NCBI GenBank assembly: GCA_017454585.1
Contig: JAFTCU010000229.1
Location: 1 to 10,430 of the forward strand
Origin: Thermoguttaceae bacterium
GTDB lineage: Bacteria; Planctomycetota; Planctomycetia; Pirellulales; Thermoguttaceae
DNA length: 10,430 nt
Direction: 5' to 3'
This document shows, in pieces, positions 1-6,694 of this stretch (the first letter of the stretch is position 1; each line of letters starts with the position of its first letter). The position numbers and the translations under genes are program-made. The notes beneath the pieces were generated by a model. The model did not search any database. It was not told the origin of the DNA and was given only the letters and a program-made list of their open reading frames with translations.

Positions 1-65
1 CCCGCCGGTCAAGTTAATTGCTTTACGCTTTTCCCTCTTCATACATTATTAACTTGACCGGCGGG
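1..65. repeat. Perfect 18-bp inverted repeat with 29-nt spacer
   Basis: Positions 1-18 and 48-65 are exact reverse complements (18 of 18). Each arm is GC-rich at its outer end (CCCGCCGG) and AT-rich at its inner end. The left arm begins at the first base of the window, so the repeat may extend further upstream. No T-run follows the right arm, so on the plus strand it does not look like an intrinsic terminator. It could be the transcript end of an upstream gene read from the minus side, a REP-like palindrome, or a very small MITE-like element; the sequence alone does not decide. Confidence 0.8.
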
Positions 66-125
66 ACGCCGGCCCTCCGAATCTTAATGACGCTGGAAAC
101 GTCGTCCCCGCAAAAACTTAATTAC

Positions 126-154
126 TTGACAGACTCCCGGTTTTATGTTATACT
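126..154 (+). promoter_or_regulatory. Strong sigma70-type promoter of umuC
   Basis: TTGACA (126-131) and TATACT (149-154) are separated by 17 nt, and TG at 146-147 forms an extended -10. Transcription would start near 161, only about 13 nt before the ATG at 174, so the GGAGG ribosome site would lie almost at the RNA 5' end. I saw no clear LexA-type palindrome overlapping it, so SOS control is not shown by the sequence. Confidence 0.8.
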
Positions 155-173
155 ATACCCCGGAGGTTTGAAA

Positions 174-1469
174 ATGTACGGTCTGGTGGACTGCAACTCG
201 TTTTTTGCGTCATGTGAGAAGGTTTTCGTGCCGCGTTTGTGGGATCGGCCCGTCGTCGTGCTCTCGAATAATGACGGCTGCATCGTCGCACGCTCGCAGG
301 AAGCCAAAGACCTCGGGATCAAAATGGGGGAGCCGTATTTTCAGGTCCGGCGCAAGTGCGAGGAGCTTGGAATTGCCGTCTTTTCCGCCAATTTTCCTCT
401 TTACGCCAACCTGAGCCACCGCGTGATGCAGACGCTGCGCACGTTCTGCGGAGACATTGAGGTTTATTCCATTGACGAGGCGTTTCTCAATCTGACCGGC
501 GTAGCCGACGCGGAGACGGAGGCGTTTCAGCGCCGCGTCATTGAAACGGTTAAGCAGTGGACCGGGATCCCCGTCTCGTTTGGAGTTGGCCCGACCAAGA
601 CGCTCGCCAAGATCGCGACGCACGTCGCAAAGGTCCGCCGGATCGGCTGCTTCACACTGAACGATTCCGGGACCCTGCGCGAAGTTTTGAAGGAAATTCC
701 CGTCGAGGAAGTCTGGGGCGTGGGACGGCGGCTGGCCAAAACCTTCCGTACGCGCGGAGTCCGCACCGCCTGGGACCTTTACAATCAGAACCCGATCCAG
801 ATCCGCCACGACTTTTCCATCTGCCAGGAACGCACGGTCCGCGAACTGCGCGGCGAGCCGTGCCTCGAACTGGAGGATTTCGCGCCGCCGAAGTACTCGA
901 TCCAGTACTCGCGGTCCTTTGGAACGGTCCTGACCTCCCTCGACGCGCTGACGCATCCTGTTTCGACCTTCTGCGAGACGGCGATGGAACGTCTGCGCAA
1001 GTTCCACCTCTACACCGGGGTGGTCTGGCTTTCGTTTTACGGCTTTACCTCCGGGGCCGAGATCAACTCACGGGTCCCGTACTCGGACGGCGTGACGATC
1101 CCACTGGAGGGGAGCACCGACGACTCGCTGACGGTCCTGCCGCGGGTCCTGGAGGGGATGAAGAGGATTTTCCGCGAAGACGTGAACTACCAGAAAGCCA
1201 GCGTGACCCTTTTGGCCGTCACGCCGGAACCCGAGCCGGGCAGGTACCGCGTTTTCCAGTCGCTGGAAGAACAGGCAGCCGATGACAAAAAGGCAAAGAT
1301 CCACCGGGACCTGATGAGTACGCTCGATGCACTGCATCGTGAGCTGGGCCGTACGTCGGTCGTTTTCGCGTCAGAGGGCCTCAAAAACGAGCAGGAATGG
1401 CGCAGCCGCCACAAGCTGCGCTCTCCGGGTTACACGACCGACTGGGAAGAGATCCCCGAGGTGAAGTAA
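174..1469 (+). CDS. umuC: Y-family DNA polymerase V catalytic subunit, UmuC-like
   Basis: Predicted translesion DNA polymerase of 431 residues (E. coli UmuC has 422). The N-terminus MYGLVDCNSFFASCEKVF carries catalytic Asp6, and VVLSNNDGCIVAR follows as in UmuC. The YSIDEAF motif places acidic catalytic residues at Asp101 and Glu102, the same number as the known E. coli UmuC Asp101. A helix-hairpin-helix/thumb region (VEEVWGVGRRLAK) and little finger follow. The tail, ending SPGYTTDWEEIPEV, matches the DUF4113 C-terminal domain of UmuC. The ATG at 174 is chosen because GGAGG (162-166) lies 7 nt upstream and a strong promoter precedes it; the frame is open back to 18, but that part overlaps the promoter. 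No umuD precedes it here, so its activating partner is either elsewhere or absent. DinB is a less likely alternative given the C-terminal domain. Confidence 0.95.
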   Translation: MYGLVDCNSFFASCEKVFVPRLWDRPVVVLSNNDGCIVARSQEAKDLGIKMGEPYFQVRRKCEELGIAVFSANFPLYANLSHRVMQTLRTFCGDIEVYSIDEAFLNLTGVADAETEAFQRRVIETVKQWTGIPVSFGVGPTKTLAKIATHVAKVRRIGCFTLNDSGTLREVLKEIPVEEVWGVGRRLAKTFRTRGVRTAWDLYNQNPIQIRHDFSICQERTVRELRGEPCLELEDFAPPKYSIQYSRSFGTVLTSLDALTHPVSTFCETAMERLRKFHLYTGVVWLSFYGFTSGAEINSRVPYSDGVTIPLEGSTDDSLTVLPRVLEGMKRIFREDVNYQKASVTLLAVTPEPEPGRYRVFQSLEEQAADDKKAKIHRDLMSTLDALHRELGRTSVVFASEGLKNEQEWRSRHKLRSPGYTTDWEEIPEVK

Positions 1470-1503
1470 TTTCCACTTGATTTTCGATGATTCTTTTTTT
1501 CAT

Positions 1504-1522
1504 AAGAAAGTTTTTCTTTTTT
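1504..1522 (+). terminator. Weak candidate terminator after umuC
   Basis: AAGAAA (1504-1509) can pair with TTTCTT (1513-1518) around a 3-nt loop, followed by more T residues. The stem is purely A/U-rich apart from one G-C pair, so it would be weak. The location, about 35 nt past the umuC stop, is what makes it plausible. Confidence 0.3.
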
Positions 1523-1580
1523 GTGAACTCACCCGAACTTTTACTTCTAAATTCCTGATTCTGTTTCCTCCTCCCCCCCC

Positions 1581-1608
1581 TTGATAAAAATTTTCTCTTG
1601 ACTAAAAT
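1581..1608 (+). promoter_or_regulatory. Candidate promoter of the AddA-like gene
   Basis: TTGATA (1581-1586) and TAAAAT (1603-1608) each match the sigma70 consensus at five of six positions, with a 16-nt spacer. Transcription would begin near 1615, leaving a leader of about 60 nt. A second TTGACT at 1598-1603 lacks a good -10 partner. The AT-richness of the gap raises the chance of a coincidental match. Confidence 0.45.
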
Positions 1609-1676
1609 TAAAAAAAGCGAATTATGAACCTTTGAACGATTTTATGTTTTGAAAGTATTTTCACGTTTTTTCCATC

Positions 1677-4600
1677 ATGAAACCCAATTTACTTATTCGC
1701 GCTTCCGCGGGGTCGGGGAAGACGCGCCAGCTCAGTCTGCGTTATCTCGGCCTTTTACTCGGTGGAGCGAAGATTTCGACGATCCTGGCGTCCACATTTA
1801 CCCGCAAGGCGACGGGCGAGATTTTGAACCGGATCCTTTTGACGGCGGCACAGGCCTGCCAGGATGAAGGACTGCTCACAGAGCTTTCTCAAATGGTTGG
1901 TCATACGGTCTCGCCCAACGAGATGAAGGCCGTATTATGCCGTCTCGTAAGGGGGTTAAACCAGATCCGCGCCTGCTCGCTCAACAGTTTCTTCAATCGT
2001 ATCGCACTTTGCTTCCCGTACGAAATGGGGATCAAGCCCGGCTGGAGGATCCTTGATGATGTTGAGGACGCGCATCTGCGTTGGGACGCAATCCAGAAAA
2101 CCCTCAAAGAAAATGAGGAAAACACGCCGACACTCATCCGCCAACTGTTTAAAGGGGAGTCGGTCAACCTGATCGCGGATGATATTTACAGGAAAATGGA
2201 GAAACTTCTCTCCCTGGAACACGAGGCCGGGACGGAAGCGTGGGATGCTATTCAGTCTTTACCTTTGTTTGGAAGATTGACTGAGGCGGAAATCATCGAG
2301 ATTCAGAATACTTTGCTGAACGAACTGAATCTGAATGCCGGGAAAAAGCAATTAGAGAAGATGATCGAAAAAATCAGTGCCAAACTTCGGGTCAACGACT
2401 GGTATGGTCTGATGAAGGAAACGATCATTCAGGCCGCATTTCAGGCACCTCCCGGAAATCCGGTCACTTACTATGGAAAACCGCTTCCTGGGGCATTGGA
2501 TGACGCGATGCGCAAGATTGCGTGTAATGCCGCGACGGCCTATATTCAGCTTATGCAGGAGCAGACCCGATCGGTCCATACGCTGATCGACGGTTTCACG
2601 AGAAATTACGACTTGGGGAAGATCACGGCAAACGGCCTTCTGTTCGACGACGTGACACAATATGTCGCCGAGTTTCTGAACGATCAAGGCGGGGACCTCC
2701 AACAGATTTTCTGGCGGATGAATTCTCCAATCGAGCACTTGCTTTTGGACGAGTTTCAGGACACTTCTCTCGACCAGTGGAAAATCTTTCGGCCCTTTGG
2801 CGACCATTGTACGTCAGGGAAGGGCAGGTCTTTTTTCTGCGTCGGCGACGTGAAGCAGGCGATCTACCGCTGGCGAAACGGCCGTGCGGAAGTTTTCGAA
2901 GCCATCGAAAGTACTTTTCCCGGGATCGAACAGGAAAGCAGTAATACGAGCTGGCGCAGCGCTCCGCCGATTCTGGATTGCGTGAACCGGTTTTTTCTCG
3001 ACCCGGTAAAGAATCCTGAAATTCCCCCGGAGGAGTTTTGCGCTCCGGTCCAGTCGGAGCTTGGTCCTGAAGCCAAAATGGTGCCGGTTCGTGATCTTTT
3101 GAATGATTTGGCTCGTGAGGCGTGGAATGAGTGGAAATTCCAGAAACACACAGCTTCCCCCAAGTCCGCCAAATATCCCGGCTACTGGGAATTATGTACG
3201 ATGCCAAAATGGGTGAATTCGGATGGTTCCGAAGGTCAAGAGATGAGTTCCGATCCCGTTTTCTCTGAAAGCGGGGATGATTCAGAGGGACCCGAAGATG
3301 CGTTTCGTCCAAGCCGGGAAGACGTTCAGCTTCGTTGGGTCGCTGAGCGGATCGCGGAGATATACCATCAGGGAAAAGGTCTTCATCGAATTGGCGTTCT
3401 GTTTCGGACGAACAAACGTATTTCCAAAGTCGCACGGTTTTTGCGTGAGCTTGGCATCGCGGTGAGCGAAGAAGGAAAGAACCCGCTGACCAACTCCAAC
3501 TCGGTCTGTCTGACGCTGTCGCTTCTGAATCTGATGGATTTCCCGGACGACTCGGCAGCGTGGTTCCACGTAGGAAACTCGATTTTAAGCCGGCTTTTCC
3601 CTGCGCTTAAATGGCAGGACGAAAAGCAGATGGATCCGGAGGAACGCCAAATGTCACGTATAGAGCGGACCCGGTGTCTCGCGTCACTGCGGGAACGGCT
3701 TCAGGCGTTTGGGATATCGCAGTTTCTGGAAGAAGTCGCCCAGTTCCTTATGGAATATTGTACGAAAGAGGAAGCCCGGCGGCTCAAGCAGTTGATGAAT
3801 CTGGCGGCGGCTTACCAGCAGACTTCCAAACTGGAGCGTGTTTCCGATTTTGTAACGTTCATCAAAGACTGCAAACTGGAAGACCCTTCCGCCGCTTCCG
3901 TCGTTTTAATGTCGATCCACGGTTCTAAAGGGCTTCAGTTTGATGTGGTGGTTCTTCCCGAGCTCCTGTTTCCTATGGCTGGGAAAACGCCGAAATTTGT
4001 GCCGGGATACGAAAATGATGACGTACTGAAAGACGTTACGTTCATCACTCCTGTTCCGGATAAAAAAGTGCGCGATGTGCTTTTCCCACCGACGTCCCCA
4101 GTTCGACGTGCGACGGATTTGAACGAGCGTGAACGGATCAGTGAGTCTTGGTCGCTTCTTTATGTTGCCATGACGAGAGCGATTTACGCGATGTACCTCT
4201 TCATCCCGCCGGTGCAGAAGAATCAGAAACCTCCATTTGCCCACGTGAGTGATGTACTGCGGACGGCTCTTTCCGGTGCGTTCTCGGCGGACGAAAAAAT
4301 CCGGCTCGCGTTTGGTGGAGATCCGAAATGGTACGAAAAAACGCCCCAAGCCCTCCGGTTCGCAGAGAAACAAAACGAGGAAAACACGAAAATCCCGGTG
4401 GATCCCACAAAGGAATCCGAGGCGGTAGAGTCGCAGATAATCGAGCCGATCCGCTTCCTTCCAAACCCCAATTCAACCCGTGATCTGACTCGCCGGGCTC
4501 CCTCCAATATTGAGGACCGCCGCTTCGTGGATCTGAGCCGCAAGCTGGATTTTAGCCAGCAGAACACCGTCAACGGAACGATTCTGCACGGGTGGTACGA

Positions 4601-5180
4601 AAAAATAGCGTGGATGGAAAACAGTCTTCCATCGGATGACGAGCTGATTGCCTTCGCGCGTCCGTTCGGCCTGAATAAAGACCGCCTGGAACGGCTCCTG
4701 AAGAGTTTTCACAACTCGCTCAAGTCTCCGAGGGTGGATCGGGCTCTACACTGGACCACGTACATTCCGATGCTTCGAGAGAAGGTTTTGCGGGCGGGGA
4801 TCCTGCCGCCGGAACTGGTTCCGATGAACGTCTTCCGCAAGTGTCCCAATGACCCGAACGAGATACGGTGGGAAGTGTACCGGGAAAAAGAACTGGCGAT
4901 TCGCACCGAGACGGAGCTTCTGCTTGGAACGCTCGACCGACTGATTCTGCTGAGAAACGATGCGCGGGTTTTCTGGGCCGACTGTGTGGACTATAAAACA
5001 ACACGGAAAATCAGCAACCCGGAAATTCTGGAAGAGAAAATTCGTTCTCACAGTTTACAGATGCGGGATTACCGGAAAATGCTTCAGCTTCACTACCAGA
5101 TTGACGACACACAAATTTCCACGCACCTTATTTTCTCGATGCTCGGAATCGTGCGGGAAGTGCTCGGAAGAAATGAATAA
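1677..5180 (+). CDS. addA: AddA/RecB-type UvrD-family helicase-nuclease
   Basis: A 1167-residue superfamily 1A helicase with a C-terminal nuclease, expected to unwind and resect double-strand DNA ends for recombination. Walker A is ASAGSGKT at residues 9-16. Walker B/motif II is DEFQDTS from Asp358. Motif III is GDVKQAIYRWR from Gly390. Motif V is HGSKGLQFD from His748, and motif VI is LYVAMTRA with Tyr829 to Arg834. The PD-(D/E)XK nuclease is intact in outline: GTILHGWYE with His971, GTLDR with Asp1087, DYKT with Asp1105 and Lys1107, and QMRDY with Gln1128 and Tyr1132. A Ser/Asp/Glu-rich segment around residues 514-545 looks like a flexible linker. The ATG at 1677 is the only usable start after an in-frame stop at 1650-1652, and no Shine-Dalgarno precedes it. 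No addB or recC/recD is adjacent. The exact AddA versus RecB assignment is uncertain; the fold is not. Confidence 0.88.
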   Translation: MKPNLLIRASAGSGKTRQLSLRYLGLLLGGAKISTILASTFTRKATGEILNRILLTAAQACQDEGLLTELSQMVGHTVSPNEMKAVLCRLVRGLNQIRACSLNSFFNRIALCFPYEMGIKPGWRILDDVEDAHLRWDAIQKTLKENEENTPTLIRQLFKGESVNLIADDIYRKMEKLLSLEHEAGTEAWDAIQSLPLFGRLTEAEIIEIQNTLLNELNLNAGKKQLEKMIEKISAKLRVNDWYGLMKETIIQAAFQAPPGNPVTYYGKPLPGALDDAMRKIACNAATAYIQLMQEQTRSVHTLIDGFTRNYDLGKITANGLLFDDVTQYVAEFLNDQGGDLQQIFWRMNSPIEHLLLDEFQDTSLDQWKIFRPFGDHCTSGKGRSFFCVGDVKQAIYRWRNGRAEVFEAIESTFPGIEQESSNTSWRSAPPILDCVNRFFLDPVKNPEIPPEEFCAPVQSELGPEAKMVPVRDLLNDLAREAWNEWKFQKHTASPKSAKYPGYWELCTMPKWVNSDGSEGQEMSSDPVFSESGDDSEGPEDAFRPSREDVQLRWVAERIAEIYHQGKGLHRIGVLFRTNKRISKVARFLRELGIAVSEEGKNPLTNSNSVCLTLSLLNLMDFPDDSAAWFHVGNSILSRLFPALKWQDEKQMDPEERQMSRIERTRCLASLRERLQAFGISQFLEEVAQFLMEYCTKEEARRLKQLMNLAAAYQQTSKLERVSDFVTFIKDCKLEDPSAASVVLMSIHGSKGLQFDVVVLPELLFPMAGKTPKFVPGYENDDVLKDVTFITPVPDKKVRDVLFPPTSPVRRATDLNERERISESWSLLYVAMTRAIYAMYLFIPPVQKNQKPPFAHVSDVLRTALSGAFSADEKIRLAFGGDPKWYEKTPQALRFAEKQNEENTKIPVDPTKESEAVESQIIEPIRFLPNPNSTRDLTRRAPSNIEDRRFVDLSRKLDFSQQNTVNGTILHGWYEKIAWMENSLPSDDELIAFARPFGLNKDRLERLLKSFHNSLKSPRVDRALHWTTYIPMLREKVLRAGILPPELVPMNVFRKCPNDPNEIRWEVYREKELAIRTETELLLGTLDRLILLRNDARVFWADCVDYKTTRKISNPEILEEKIRSHSLQMRDYRKMLQLHYQIDDTQISTHLIFSMLGIVREVLGRNE

Positions 5181-5195
5181 CGAATAACGAATAGT
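5175..5195. repeat. Heptanucleotide tandem triplet GAATAAC
   Basis: Three consecutive 7-nt units: GAATAAC (5175-5181), GAATAAC (5182-5188) and GAATAGT (5189-5195, two differences). The first unit contains the stop codon of the AddA-like gene (5178-5180), and the other two form the left arm of the hairpin element that follows. Confidence 0.7.
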
Positions 5196-5259
5196 GGGAG
5201 GCGGTAATGGAGGCCGGAGGCCGGAATTACGCGTCAGGTTGACCCACTATTCAATATTC
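5182..5259. terminator. Hairpin element between convergent genes, probable bidirectional terminator
   Basis: Positions 5182-5198 pair with 5243-5259 at 15 of 17 positions; the innermost 10 bp (GAATAGTGGG with CCCACTATTC) are perfect. The 44-nt loop contains a second possible stem (GTAAT with ATTAC) flanking two copies of GGAGGCC. A T-rich tract (5261-5269) follows on the plus strand. The element sits exactly between the stop codons of two convergent genes. The large loop is unusual for a simple intrinsic terminator, so it could also be a dispersed repeat element doing that job. Confidence 0.55.
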
Positions 5260-5268
5260 ATTCTTTTT

Positions 5269-6498
5269 CTAGTCTTCAAACTTGAACTGCTCGCCGTAGC
5301 CGTAATGTTCTGCGACGTAATCGACGTCTTTGTAGCCGCGTCCGGAAAGGTTGACCAGGATCGAGCCGACCTTGTGTTCTTTCGCGTAACGCATCGCATA
5401 CGCCACCGCGTGGGAGCTTTCCAGAGCCGGGATGATCCCTTCGTAACGGGAAAGCTTGAAGAACGCGTCCACTGCTTCCAGGTCGCTGGCGGTCACATAC
5501 TTGACACGGCCCAAATCACGCAGGAAAGCGTGTTCCGGCCCAACACCCGGATAGTCCAGACCGCTCGCAATGGAGTACACATTCTCCGGGGAACCGTCTT
5601 CTTTTTGCAGGACTTTGCTCTTGAAACCGTGCAAAACTCCGTCAGTTCCGTACGTCATCGTGGCGGCGTGGTCGCCCGGATTTGTGCCGCGGCCGAGAGG
5701 CTCAACGCCGTAAATGTCCACCGGGTCGTTCAGGAACGGCGTGAACATCCCAATCGAGTTGGACCCGCCGCCAACGCAGGCCGTAACGGCTTCCGGCAGA
5801 TGACCGGTCATTTCGAGGAACTGCTCGCGGGCCTCTTCACCTACGACGTATTGGAAATCACGGACCATCATCGGGAAGGGATGTGGCCCTACGACAGAGC
5901 CGATGCAATAGATGCAGTTCTGGTAATCTTGCAAGTACGCTTCAAATGCAGCGTCCACGGCCTCTTTAAGCGTTCTCTGTCCGCGCGTCACACAGACTAC
6001 GTTCGCACCGAGCATCTTCATGCGGGTGACGTTTGGCGCCTGCTTCGCGATGTCAACTTCACCCATGTAGATGTCGCACTCGAGGCCAAAATAAGCGGCG
6101 GCCGTCGCAAGAGCCACGCCGTGTTGTCCAGCGCCGGTCTCCGCGATGATTTTTTTCTTGCCGAGATACTGGGCCAGCAAACCTTCACCCATGCAGTGGT
6201 TCAATTTGTGCGCACCGGTGTGGTTCAAGTCTTCACGCTTCAGGTAAATCTGGCATGCGCCGAGTTTCTGGGAAAGACGCTCGCAATGGTACACAGGGGT
6301 CGGGCGTCCCTGGAACTCGCGGCGAATGCGGCGCAGCTCGTTGATGAATCGGGCGCTCTGACAAATGGTTCGGTACGCCTGGTCGATTTCTTCGAAAATC
6401 GGGCGAAGCTGTTCCGGGAGAAAATCCTGACCGCCGCCATACGGGCCGAAATAGCCGTTCAAATCGGGGTACTTGCGCAGGTAAGTTGAATAATCCAT
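5269..6498 (-). CDS. trpB: Tryptophan synthase beta chain
   Basis: Cytoplasmic PLP enzyme that condenses indole with serine to give tryptophan; 409 residues, normal for the family. The motif [13 protein letters not shown] carries the PLP lysine, Lys98 (E. coli Lys87). ETGAGQHG places the catalytic glutamate at Glu120 (E. coli Glu109). The phosphate-binding loop is GGGSN at 243-247, and [12 protein letters not shown] contains Asp315. Two positions are unusual: Lys152 stands where E. coli has Arg141, and the C-terminal motif reads LSGRGYKDV, with Tyr390 in place of the usual aspartate. AGGAGG (6503-6508) lies 4 nt before the ATG and fixes the start. No trpA, trpC or other tryptophan gene is in the window, so it appears to be transcribed alone from its own promoter. 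It looks like TrpB1 rather than the longer TrpB2 type. Confidence 0.96.
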   Translation of the reverse strand: MDYSTYLRKYPDLNGYFGPYGGGQDFLPEQLRPIFEEIDQAYRTICQSARFINELRRIRREFQGRPTPVYHCERLSQKLGACQIYLKREDLNHTGAHKLNHCMGEGLLAQYLGKKKIIAETGAGQHGVALATAAAYFGLECDIYMGEVDIAKQAPNVTRMKMLGANVVCVTRGQRTLKEAVDAAFEAYLQDYQNCIYCIGSVVGPHPFPMMVRDFQYVVGEEAREQFLEMTGHLPEAVTACVGGGSNSIGMFTPFLNDPVDIYGVEPLGRGTNPGDHAATMTYGTDGVLHGFKSKVLQKEDGSPENVYSIASGLDYPGVGPEHAFLRDLGRVKYVTASDLEAVDAFFKLSRYEGIIPALESSHAVAYAMRYAKEHKVGSILVNLSGRGYKDVDYVAEHYGYGEQFKFED

Positions 6499-6540
6499 GG
6501 GACCTCCTGAGGGATTTGTTTTGGTTTCGAGATTGAATAT

Positions 6541-6554
6541 TTATATTAATGTAA
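6541..6554. promoter_or_regulatory. Operator-like near-palindrome at the trpB transcription start
   Basis: TTATATTAATGTAA is palindromic at 12 of 14 positions and lies where trpB transcription should begin, 4 nt below the -10 box. A repressor bound here would block initiation. AT-rich palindromes arise easily by chance, so this is tentative, and I recognise no regulator family from it. Confidence 0.3.
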
Positions 6555-6558
6555 TCAA

Positions 6559-6586
6559 ATTTTATCTGGTTTTCGCAAAATGTCAA
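6559..6586 (-). promoter_or_regulatory. Strong sigma70-type promoter of trpB
   Basis: Read on the minus strand, TTGACA (6586-6581) and TAAAAT (6564-6559) are separated by 16 nt. The -35 is a perfect match and the -10 matches five of six. The predicted leader is about 55 nt, with no tryptophan-codon leader peptide or T-box-like structure that I can see. Confidence 0.75.
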
Positions 6587-6632
6587 GACGTGGAAGAAAA
6601 AAAAGAGAAAAATAGATGGATCCCCGGAAAAA

Positions 6633-6680
6633 TTTCCCCGCAAAACGTTCCCTTTGGGGGGGGAACGCCTGACGGGGAAA
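6633..6680 (-). terminator. Nested-hairpin terminator of the membrane fusion protein gene
   Basis: On the minus strand an outer 8-bp stem (TTTCCCCG, 6680-6673, with CGGGGAAA, 6640-6633) encloses an inner 7-bp stem (CGTTCCC, 6667-6661, with GGGAACG, 6652-6646). Five T residues overlap and follow the outer stem. The inner loop includes a run of eight identical bases (6656-6663). It begins 14 nt past the stop codon and lies before the trpB promoter, so it insulates the two genes. Confidence 0.75.
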
Positions 6681-6694
6681 AAGTTTCCGAAAAA

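Larger units (their letters stand above)
1470..1676. other. AT-rich intergenic gap between umuC and the AddA-like gene
   Basis: About 207 nt with no credible gene. It contains long T and A runs, an uninterrupted run of eight C (1573-1580), a weak terminator-like stem and a candidate promoter. The base composition contrasts sharply with the GC-richer coding sequence on both sides. Confidence 0.6.

Noticed and set aside
1..65. Inverted repeat as a plus-strand intrinsic terminator
   Set aside because: No T-run follows the right arm and the loop is long; upstream gene context is not visible.
18..173. Upstream extension of umuC to an ATG at position 18
   Set aside because: It would translate through the inverted repeat and the strong promoter, adds residues with no family match, and the ATG at 174 has a good ribosome site and the exact UmuC N-terminus.
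100..173. LexA operator in front of umuC
   Set aside because: No palindrome of either the E. coli or the Gram-positive LexA type was found in the promoter region.
557..1285. Overlapping plus-strand frame within umuC
   Set aside because: Pro/Arg/Gly-rich shadow of the GC-rich umuC codons with no motif.
5175..5268. CRISPR-like repeats
   Set aside because: Units are 7 nt in direct tandem with no spacers and no cas genes in the window.
5194..6489. Long open frame on the plus strand opposite trpB
   Set aside because: Its translation has no recognisable motif and is explained by the codon pattern of the well-supported trpB on the other strand.
6499..6694. Attenuator leader peptide or T-box before trpB
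   Set aside because: No short frame with tandem Trp codons, no T-box-like conserved motif, and the only strong hairpin lies upstream of the promoter and belongs to the preceding gene.
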